Part shown: positions 1-9,000 of the stretch, in pieces
How the letters are laid out: every line of letters starts with the position of its first letter
How positions within the stretch are numbered: the first letter of the stretch is position 1
Assembly (NCBI GenBank): GCA_016630905.1
Contig: WBMQ01000025.1
Location: 1-52,675, forward strand
Direction: 5' to 3'
Origin: Capillidium heterosporum
Lineage: Eukaryota > Entomophthoromycota > Entomophthoromycetes > Entomophthorales > Capillidiaceae
Length of the DNA: 52,675 nucleotides
Program-made: the position numbers and the translations under genes
The notes under the pieces: generated by a model
Seen by the model: only the letters and a program-made list of their open reading frames with translations
What the model was told of the DNA's origin: nothing
Databases searched by the model: none

Positions 1-93
1 TTCTTAGTAAACGTTTTCTAATATAGTTTATACTATATTATATACTAAAGAATCTACCAAATTTAGTTAAATTTATTTAACTAAAAGTTTAAG

Positions 94-564
94 CTAATTG
101 TAAGGTCCAGGGAAATACCACTGGATCCAACTAATGATGGCATCATATTGCGAACTAATGACGTGGTGGGTGAGGAAAGCAAAGCTAACGCCCACCACTG
201 CATTAGTAACAAAGGACTGGATTCTCCAGAGGGCAGGTCGGATCGCCAAGTAGAGGAGGTACACCATAAGGAGTGCCCACACAACCATAGTCACATCCCA
301 GTTCCAAGAGGGGATAGAGGGGACATACGAAGGCTTGGGTGCGGACTGGGGCTGGACCGGAGGGGCCCCATCAGGTGAAGGTTGGGAAGCAGCCGATGCT
401 ACCATATTGGGATCAAAGGTAGGGGTAGGCTGAGAGGTTAACGTGGGCTCGAAAGGGTTGATCGTATTAGTAATATTAATCGCCCAGAGGAGGTGAGATC
501 CAAGGGTGGCAAGGATTGTTAACAGGTAATAAGAGGTAGGGAGGACAGGGAGATTAGACCACAT
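94..564 (-). CDS. Membrane-protein ORF carried by LTR R1
   Basis: A 156-residue ORF starts with ATG inside the LTR and runs off the LTR's end; its stop codon falls in the flanking target duplication. In a complete element the frame would therefore continue into the internal region. The protein shows a hydrophobic N-terminal segment (about residues 11-28), a proline/serine/threonine-rich stretch (about 38-85, low complexity), and two further hydrophobic segments (about 92-110 and 117-137) with aromatic residues near the C-terminus. No known domain is recognised. It could be the start of the element's first ORF or a small separate protein; as a solo LTR it is probably not a host gene. Whether it is expressed cannot be seen. 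Confidence 0.4.
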   Translation of the reverse strand: MWSNLPVLPTSYYLLTILATLGSHLLWAINITNTINPFEPTLTSQPTPTFDPNMVASAASQPSPDGAPPVQPQSAPKPSYVPSIPSWNWDVTMVVWALLMVYLLYLAIRPALWRIQSFVTNAVVGVSFAFLTHHVISSQYDAIISWIQWYFPGPYN

Positions 565-1022
565 AGAAATACTATGCTGAAACAGGGAGATGAGTAAAGA
601 GACAAGACTTTATTCAAAACTAAGAAGCAAAAGCAGGCTGTCGCAACAGCTATGGCTAGGAAGTGGGGTGAGTAACAGCTATTAGAAAATAGCGAGGTGG
701 AATGTTGTCAAGATACCAGCCTTCAATGGCATTCCAAGGGTTTAAATACCCTTTCGGTATCTTGGCAATACTTGCTGAATATCCAAATCCCGATATCAAA
801 ATGCTATGCTAGTAATAGCTGGGGTTCCTAACTTATAGCCGAGATTATGAATATGGGAAATTGTCAAGAATATCTAATAAATAGAACAGATTTCTGTTCG
901 AAACTAGATATAAATGGAAAGTAGAAAATCGAAGATTGGTAAGAGAAAGAAAATAGTATAGTGTGCAAAGAAAATTGGTTGATGACCTTAGATTAGGAAT
1001 TGTAACAACCAGGGTTGTTACA
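99..1022 (-). mobile_element. Solo LTR of family R (R1), relatively undecayed
   Basis: This 924-bp unit begins TGTAAGG and ends GGTTGTTACA on the plus strand, so it has the TG...CA ends of an LTR, and it is flanked by the 5-bp target duplication CTAAT (94-98, 1023-1027). A second, decayed copy at 3174-3830 has its own duplication, which fixes the borders. The unit is read as lying on the minus strand because its long ORF (94-564) runs that way. Its base composition is much richer in G and C than the flanks, so it is younger than the LTR it sits in. No internal region or second LTR is present. It is unrelated in sequence to the other LTR families here. Confidence 0.75.
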
Positions 1023-1289
1023 CTAATGATTAGATATTTAGTAAAAGTAACTAGTTAATAATGGGTTAGGATTAATAAAAAGCATGATTAATATTCTAGC
1101 TTTAGATAATATAAGGAAAATTTTCTAGACTAGCTATAACTTTACTTATTATCTAATATTACTAAAGTAAATGACAAATAGTCTATATATTTAGAATATA
1201 ATTAAAATTCATCTATTAAGTATTATAGCTAATTTAGAAATATTTTCTTATAATTTTATATTATTTAAAAATATTTATTAATAGTATAA

Positions 1290-1560
1290 TTTAAAACTAA
1301 AAATTAGTATTTTTCTAAGCCTAAAAGTTAAACTAACCTAAACTAAATTAAAAGGATTAATTAAACTAATAAACTTAACTATATTTCTTAGCTTTATAGC
1401 TATAATTAAAGTATTTTAATTTACTTACTACTTTTAAATTAAGCTTTAAGTATAAACTTACTTAAATAACCTTATTATTAACTTTTTAGATAACTTATAC
1501 TAATAAATATTATTTATAAATATTTTCTAACTAGTAATAAATATATTTATATGTTTCTAA
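1290..1560 (+). repeat. Decayed dispersed repeat X, copy 1
   Basis: The stretch around 1375-1500 shares its order of words (AACTATAT..CTTAGCTTTATAGCTATAATTAAAGTA split over two blocks) with 2640-2720 and, as reverse complement, with 44440-44520. The original element type is not recognisable after AT decay. Borders are approximate. Confidence 0.45.
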
Positions 1561-2629
1561 TAGCTTATAGTAGTTAAACTAGATATAAATTTATACTTTT
1601 TTATAGTTGAATAATTAGTAAAGTTATATTTATTAGAAAAATTTCTACTAATAGTTTAGGTTTATAAGCTATAGTAAAGTTAAATAAAAGAAAATAGTTA
1701 AAGTAATTATAAAATTTTATAAAATAATATATGTTTATAATTTAAAAGTAAAAGTTATAATAACTAAAGTTATGTTAGCTAATATTATTTTTTAAATATT
1801 ATTATAAAGCATATTAAAGGTATTATATATAAAAACAATTAAAGTAAATTATAAAATAGCCTAAATAGCTAAAAAATAATATATAAGTATTGGTTATTTT
1901 TATAAAATAATTAACTATTAGCTTAGACTTTTAGTTATGTAGGTTTAACTAAATTTAGTTAGTCTTTTGATATATTATATACTATATTATAGGCTAGCTA
2001 ATTTATATATAATTGAATCTTTTACAACTAATAAAAATATTTAAACTTTTAATTTTTATAAAGCTATTAGCTAAAATCTTTAAATGTTTAATTATGCTAA
2101 TTTAACTTAAATATATAATTTTAAAAGCTTTTTTTTAAATAAAAGTTTAAATATATAAGTAGGTTTTTTCTAATAAGAAAAAATATTTTTAGTTATAGTA
2201 GTCTACTATTAAGATTAAAATCTAATAATTTAAATTTAAAAAATTTTAGATAAAATTAAATAGATTAATAGCTAATTAATATAATAAAAACTAGATACTT
2301 AATAATTTAAAGTAAACTATTAATAAAAAAAATTTAATGTAAAGTATATTATTAAAAACTATATAAATTTAAAATTTATAAAGATAATAATAAATCTAAC
2401 TAGTATAAATTACTTAAAAAGGTAAATATAAGAAAATCTTTTTAAATTAACTATAATTTCACTTAATAACTAAAACTTAAGTTATATTTTAAGCATAAAT
2501 AATTAGTTAATATTTTTTTATTAAGTTTAGAAATTTCTCTTTTTAGTAGAAATTAAGTAAACTTTATACTAACTATACTTTAATTTTTATACTTCTTAAA
2601 GTTAATAATTATTCTTTAGAAAAACTTAA

Positions 2630-2870
2630 TAAATTTAACTATATTTTTTAGTTTTATAGCTATAATTAAAGTATTCTCTTTTACTTAATACTTTTATATT
2701 AGAATTTGAATATAAAGTTCTTTTTATATAGCCTTTTTATTAACTTTAGCTTTTATAAAGTATTAGCTATTATAGTATCCTAGCTACCTTTTATTAATAA
2801 ATATTTTTAGTAGATATTTCCTAAAAAAATATAAATTAAATTAAATTAATTCTAAACAATAAAATAAGCT
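2630..2870 (+). repeat. Decayed dispersed repeat X, copy 2
   Basis: Same word order as the copy at 1290-1560 and the inverted copy at 44200-44600, including the 'ATTAATAAATATTTTTA' segment near 2795. No coding capacity remains. Borders are approximate. Confidence 0.45.
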
Positions 2871-3049
2871 TATATATTAACTATATTCTACTTATTATAA
2901 TATTTATTATTAAATAATAAGCTTATTTTATCTACTCTACTAGCTTTATTATTTTCTAATTTATAACTATTTTAGTATAAATTTATATATATTTTTTAGA
3001 TTTTAATTATTATTTAAAAGCTTAAATATTAATAATATAAATTTAATTA

Positions 3050-4330
3050 TTAGCTTAAACTTTTAATTAAGTAGATTAGGTTAAACTTAATGTTATTTAG
3101 TATAAAATATAATAGATATAGTATTATAGGCTAACTAGTATAAATATAGCAATTATTTTACAATTAAATATAATATAAGGTTTAAGGAAGTACTATTAGA
3201 TCCAACTAATAATAGTATTATAATAGGAACATATGATATGAGAGGTTGGGATAGTAGAACCAATGCTGACTATAGTATTGGTAATATAAATCACTTAAAG
3301 AAGGTAAGTCTAAAGAAAAGTGAAAAAAGTTTGAGTAAAGTAAGCTAAAAAAGTATAAAAGTTAAACCATATATTTGCATAAGCTAATAACTAAAAGGCT
3401 GACTAGGAACAATACTTTATTTATAAACAAAACAGATCAGGCTATTAGAAACAGCTATAGTAAGAAAAACAGATTATGCTATTACAATAGCTATAGTTAA
3501 TAATTAAGATTAAAAAGTGGATAATAGCTATTTAGAAAATAGCAAGGTAGAATGTTATTAAGATGCTAGTTTTAGTAGCATCTCAAAAGTTTAAATATTC
3601 TTTTGGTATTTTAGCAATATTTGCTAAGAGTTACTAATATATAGCTAAAGCTAAAAATATAAAAAAATAATCAAAAGTATTTAATAAGTAGAACAGATTT
3701 CTATTTGAAAACTAGATATAAATGGAAAGTAGAAACATTAAAGATTAGTAAAGAAGAAAAATAGTATAGTGTATAAAGAGAATCAGTTAATGGACTTATA
3801 TTAGGAATTGTAATAATTAGGGTTATTATATATAATATAAAAACTTTACTTTTGTAATACTTCTAGCTAGAAATTCTAAAATGTTTACTTAAACTAACTT
3901 AAATTTAAATTTATAATTAAAGCAAACTTATAAGAAAAGTTTTAAATAGCTAATAAACTAATTTAAAAACTTTCTTTTTTCTATTAATAAAAATAATTTA
4001 AAAATTCTTTTTTTCTTTTTCTTTTCCTTTTCCTTTTTATTTTCTATTTATTTTTTTAATTTTTATAGTTTATTCTTTTTATTTTGTTTTTTTATTTTAT
4101 TATATATATTATAAATACAAAATAAAGTTTAGCTTAAAGGCTTATAAATAGATTTTTTTCAAATAAACTAAAAAGTTTATATTTTAATTATTATTATCTA
4201 TATTATATTTTAGACTTACTTTCTTTACAAAATAAAAATCAAAAAAATATAATATTAAGTTTAAAAACTAAGCTTATATTTTTAATATAAAAGGTTTAAT
4301 AATATTAGTTATAATTATTATGCATTTCTT
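3050..4330 (-). mobile_element. Decayed LTR of family C (C1), split by LTR R2
   Basis: Segments 3050-3173 and 3836-4330 run parallel to the two halves of the better preserved family C LTR at 15719-16950, in minus orientation. They include the long pyrimidine tract near 4008-4095 and the segment around 4205-4240. Solo LTR R2 is inserted between them. Most C and G have become T and A. It is an old copy and is broken. Confidence 0.5.
3174..3830 (-). mobile_element. Solo LTR of family R (R2), decayed copy
   Basis: It is alignable by eye along its length with R1 (99-1022), for instance around the inner segments equivalent to 880-960, and is flanked by the 5-bp duplication TATAA (3169-3173, 3831-3835). 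The TGTAA and TTACA ends have become TATAA and TTATA. It is shorter than R1 (657 versus 924 bp). It is an old, broken copy with no intact ORF. Confidence 0.7.
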
Positions 4331-4485
4331 AATCTTAAATTTTAGTTATGTATAATAACTAAAGTTATTATAATTCTTATTAGTTAGTTGCTCTTACTAA
4401 ATATCTGACTATTAGCTAGGAATTTTAGTTAATTAGGTTTGGCTAAACTTAGTAAGTTCTTTGGCATAGGATATAATATATATAT

Positions 4486-5075
4486 TGTCAACTTAGCTCT
4501 TCAGAGAAGTTGTATATTGAACATCAGATCATTTTTCACAATAGGTTATCTTTCACAAACGATTTACTTTAAACCATTTGTATCACACCAATCAACCCTC
4601 AATGTATCTAACCCTATTTAAAATTAACTATCCTTTTAAAGTACGAATGATTGGGTCTTAACTTAATGATGGAATACTACGACGAAAACGCACACCTACC
4701 CCTTGTTAGAAAAGAATCCACTTACAGGACGCCAAATTAGGACTATCTCCCAAATTACGATATATATATCAAAGATGGAAGAGAAGAAAAAAAGGGATTC
4801 TTTTGGGAAGAAGTGAGAAGATTTTTGGAGGATTGAAAGGATTTCGTGAAGATTAGTCTAAATAAACGAATATTATTAGCCAGTAGTTTTACGAAGATAG
4901 AGAGTTTTAAAGATTTTCATTGGCTGTAGAAGGTTCGACGTATCTAAATTAGCTAGCCCACAACACGATACACATATCACGTCCCATGCCGAAGGACTCA
5001 CCAAGTTCGGCCGAACCCACTCAACTGGAAGTCCCAGCCAGTGGTCAGACACCTGGCGGGGGCGACCAGCCAACA
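4486..5075 (+). repeat. 5' LTR of the full-length element
   Basis: 590-bp direct repeat of 10922-11511, with TG...CA ends. A near-identical solo copy lies at 15978-16569 on the other strand, and decayed kin are spread through 1-19928. The gag start codon (4986) lies inside this LTR, 90 bp before its end. Confidence 0.95.
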
Positions 5076-5975
5076 ATGGAGCCTTGTACGGGGCAACAGC
5101 AGGCTGATAAAGATACTGAGAAAAACCGCGATGTCTACAGTCAGGAGGCTAATGGAACGAACTATAGAGAATACCAGTATCGCCAACCACAAGATTTGAG
5201 GATGGCCCGGTTCAACGGTAATGAAGCTGTAGCAGGAAGTTTTATTGAGATTTACGAACGGCAAGCCAACGCTATGGGGTGGAATGATTACCAGAAGACT
5301 GTTAACTTTTCCATGTATATTGACTCCGAATTATGGAATTGGCTGCTATCAGTCCCAGATGAGACGTGGCCCCAATTGAAAACGAGATTCTTGGATAACT
5401 TCACGATCACTGAATCAGCTGGAGTGGCACTTGGGCGTCTTAGTGCAATGAAGCAAACACTTGAGGAGAAGCTATCCCAATACCTCATTCGGTTTGGTCA
5501 TCAAATGGCCCGCATCCCCGAGACCATACCGCAGTCCGTACTCATCGAGATCTTCGCCGATTCGCTCAAACCAGTTCTAAGGGCAAGAAGCTTAGACCAT
5601 ATCCTAGGTTGTAAAACGTTGAAAGAAGCAGTCCATGTAACTACGGAGATCAATCGCAGGTGGTCACTAGATGATCCTTACCGAGGAGCAGATCAGATAT
5701 GGCCAAATTCCCAAGCCATGGTAGTTAGCTCAAACCGACTTCCGATAGTTAGATCACAAGAAGCACCGATTGACTATCAAACTCCCCAAACCTTGACCAT
5801 AACGACCCAAAATCCAATAGAAGCCAAGCAGGATGAAATCTTGGAGGCCCTGAAAAGACTCACAACAGCTATAGAGGACTCTCGCCTCCGTTGTTATAAT
5901 TGTAATCAAGTAGGCCATTTAAGTCGGCAGTGTAGAGCACCACGGAGATCGGGAAACGAGAGAGGGCCCCAATAA
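4986..5975 (+). CDS. gag: Retrotransposon gag (capsid-nucleocapsid) polyprotein
   Basis: A 329-residue ORF whose first 30 codons lie within the 5' LTR. The central part (about residues 75-240) has the pattern of a Ty3/gypsy gag capsid domain: a tryptophan-rich start (WNDYQK, LWNWL), then 'TWPQLKTRFLDNF' and 'KLSQYLIRFGHQMA', and the segment with 'IFADSLKPVLRARS'. A single CCHC zinc knuckle (CYNCNQVGHLSRQC) follows near residue 303, typical of nucleocapsid. The related ORF at 17278-18432 has the same layout. Gag should assemble cytoplasmic particles that package the element RNA. Confidence 0.93.
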   Translation: MPKDSPSSAEPTQLEVPASGQTPGGGDQPTMEPCTGQQQADKDTEKNRDVYSQEANGTNYREYQYRQPQDLRMARFNGNEAVAGSFIEIYERQANAMGWNDYQKTVNFSMYIDSELWNWLLSVPDETWPQLKTRFLDNFTITESAGVALGRLSAMKQTLEEKLSQYLIRFGHQMARIPETIPQSVLIEIFADSLKPVLRARSLDHILGCKTLKEAVHVTTEINRRWSLDDPYRGADQIWPNSQAMVVSSNRLPIVRSQEAPIDYQTPQTLTITTQNPIEAKQDEILEALKRLTTAIEDSRLRCYNCNQVGHLSRQCRAPRRSGNERGPQ

Positions 5976-6040
5976 GCGGCATTGGAGGTCCTCAAAGTAA
6001 TAGACCGCAAGAAGAACCACCAGACGCAACTTCAGAGGTA

Positions 6041-9000
6041 ATGGGCTATGCCGTTTTAACCCGGTCCCAAGCTGAGGAGTTGCGCAGGCAATTGGCAGAA
6101 GCCAGGGGAAATCCAACTTTAGAGGCAAGGCTGAGAGCCAGATTAAATGAGAGGGAAAATGGGGTTGGTAGAGGAGAACCCTACAACGGAGCGCAAACGT
6201 CAGGCCATATGTCTACCCAGGGATTGAGACATTCGGTGCCAGTGCACACAGTAGGAAATCGCAGAGGGAACCAAGGAACTCAATATAGTAACCAATTGAT
6301 GGTTAGAGAAGGGTTGGAAGCGGTAGTAACCCAACCATTGCCTTCAAGATTGCAACCAGGGTTTGAAATATCCATCCCAACAATGAATCCCCGCCCAACG
6401 TCAATGAGCCAACAAACAGCACCAGCAGTAGAACCAACGATAGCCTTACCAAGACAAATAGAAGAGACCCGGAGACACGCAGAAGAAACTATGCAACCCG
6501 AACTTCATTGCTCCTCAACAAACCCCGATGTGTTTGCAGGAAATGATCATCAAAGTGGTGAAAGCAGCAACAACCTACATGGTAGCCCCAAAAATATAGT
6601 AGAGATCCAGAATAACAACCCAAGAGAAGGCAGAGTATTACCGTTAGGACAGAGTGACCAGGAAACGCTTCACCAAGGATCCAGAGGATTAACTCGAGAC
6701 AACAAAGGAAGATTTGTCAAGAAATTGGCAGCACAACAAGTACCATCAGAGGAAGACCAAATACAAGAAGATCAACCCAGCTACGAAGAAAGAGACCAAT
6801 TTTCATCAAGGAGAGATGAAACAGAACAGCCAGAAGGTCCATCACAGATGGGAGAGCATTTAGGTCATTCTCAGCTACCGGACAATGCTTACGAAGGAGC
6901 ACAGCTTGGGATTACTCTTCCACTAAAAACAGCGCGAGAACATCCTCAGCTTCGGTCAAGATTAGACCAGCTATTCCAAGGTTTTGAGACAGGAAGTTTC
7001 TTTGCAGGACAGCAGTTTATTTGGTCCAGTAATCATGCAGCAGTAGTGAAAGGTGTTGCGAATGGGTTTCCAGCCCAGATTATCATTGACACAGGATGCA
7101 GCGGAGTGGTATTATCTCAAGGATTTTATGATCGGTTTCATTTAATAGAGGACGGAGAAGTACCTATCGCCATTGGGACGGCAGAAGGCCCTACCCGCCA
7201 GGAACGACGCAAGGCATTTGAGAAAGTCATCATCTCTATTGAGGGAGTAACAGCTCAAGCCCCAGCAGTGGTATTGCCAGGAGGACACTACGACGTGTTA
7301 GTGGGAATGAGTTGGTTGAAGCAAGTAGGTGCAGTAATTAATTGTGCCACAGATACGGTCACCATAGGATCAGTGTCTATCCCTATGTTCAACCAACCTC
7401 AATTCAAAAAGGCCATGACAGCGTTAGAAGTCACACAATCAGAGGAGCCAGTGCAATTCATACTCAAAAACCACAGGGCACGAATGCCATCAAAAGCATC
7501 ATATGGAGCGGCAGGAAATGATTTGTATGCTCTAACAGATGGCCAAGTCGAACCTGGAGGGACAAAAGTCTTTGAGACAGGGATTCAGGTCATCATCCCC
7601 CCAGGAATGTATGGAGGAATAGCTTCCAGATCTGGAACGGCAATGAACAATGGACTCACAGTCACAGGAGGAATAATTGACCAAAATTACCAAACCACGA
7701 TCAAAGTCATCATCCAAAACGATAGTAACAGAACAGGTACTATTGCTACAGGCCAACGAATTGCACGATTGATCACTTACAAAATCAATGAACAGCCAGT
7801 GGAAAGATCTGAGAAAACCCTGGAATCATTCCAACTAGACGATAGAGGATTAAGATCTATCAATACTCGAGAAACTATATCCCCGCCTCAAGAACCATCA
7901 ACGCTGAGATCCCACACGGCTATGGCAGTTGCAACATCCTTTGGAGCCGTTCAATGGCTAACACGGAACAAAGGTGGGACCAACAATACAGGAAGAATCA
8001 CATTGTATGCCCCGGAAGGACCGAAGAAGTCCTATAGACACACCCAACTGGAGCCTAAAATAATAATCAACAAGCCATCAATCATTATTGCCCAAGCAAT
8101 TGACAAACCATGGATAAAAACTCCTCTAAATAGGCTCATTCAGATCCCTGAGCTACATCAAGCATTCCATGTAGAAATAGAAGAGGATTTAACTTCAATA
8201 GAATCGGGAGAAAAGATTGGTATGCTAACGGTACAACCCCTGGAGACACCTGAGGCTAGAGTAGATTTCCCAACCACAGAGCCTCCCATAGATTGGAATC
8301 CGGAGATGTTAAAGATCTTACATGAGAAGATGAAAGGGATAGATTCCGAAGAAGAGATCCAGCGGTTATTTCAAGTCATATATAGTCGAGTGCTGGCAAT
8401 CAGCCAACACAAATATGATGTAGGTCGAACCAAAGAGGAGTACCGCATTAGAATCAATGATGAAGAACCCATCAGGTCTTATCCGAGACGACGGTCACAA
8501 AAGGAGCTAGAAGTGGAAAAGGTAGAAGTAAATAACCTTCTTGAAGCTCAGTTGATCGAGCCATCCAACTCTCCATATAGCGCTCCAGTAGTCTATGTAA
8601 GAAAGAAAGATGGTGATATTAGGTTCTGCATTGATTATCGACGGATTAATAAGAAAATAATATTCGATTCCTATCCCATCCGACGAGTAGAAGAACATAT
8701 TGAGATGTTAAATGGTGCTCGATTCTTCACCACTATTGATCTGACTAAAGGATACTTCCAGATGGCGCTACACTCAGATAGTAAAGAGATAACAGCGTTC
8801 AAGACCTCCCTAGGTCTTTTCCAATGGCTAGTGTTACCAATGGGCATGGTGACATCAGGAGCCGTGTTCCAACGACTAATGGATCAAGCAATGACAGGAT
8901 TGAATTGTTGCTTGGTATATATTGACGATATCACTATCTTTTCAAAAACTTTAGATGATCACATTATTGATATTGGCCGGGTACTGGATCGCCTCATCCA

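Larger units (their letters stand above)
1..1060 (+). mobile_element. Decayed Ty3/gypsy-type LTR (3' part), split by insertion of LTR R1
   Basis: Bases 1-98 and 1028-1060 match, when set end to end, the last part of the LTRs of the full element at 4486-11511, in plus orientation and with most C and G replaced by T and A. The fragment stops at the CA-like end near 1060. The solo LTR R1 sits between the two halves with a CTAAT duplication (94-98 and 1023-1027). It is an old, broken copy; its left end lies outside the window. Confidence 0.6.
1061..3049. other. AT-saturated decayed repeats, no gene
   Basis: This stretch is almost entirely A and T with stops in every frame. Within it, about 1895-2350 follows the related-family LTR at 12070-12725 (minus orientation) in decayed form. 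Segments near 1290-1560 and 2630-2870 resemble each other and, inverted, 44200-44600. The rest is too decayed to assign. Confidence 0.6.

Noticed and set aside
148-378. 76-codon ORF on the plus strand
   Set aside because: It lies opposite the longer membrane-protein ORF of LTR R1 and its product is an arginine/histidine/glycine mix without features; a shadow frame.
94-564. Reading the R1 ORF as a retroviral envelope protein
   Set aside because: It has hydrophobic segments but no cysteine pattern, no furin-like site and no fusion-peptide layout, and its position at the LTR is wrong for an envelope gene.
4439-4621. Short plus-strand ORF across the left border of the full element
   Set aside because: It joins decayed host LTR to the start of the element's LTR and has no homologous feature; chance.
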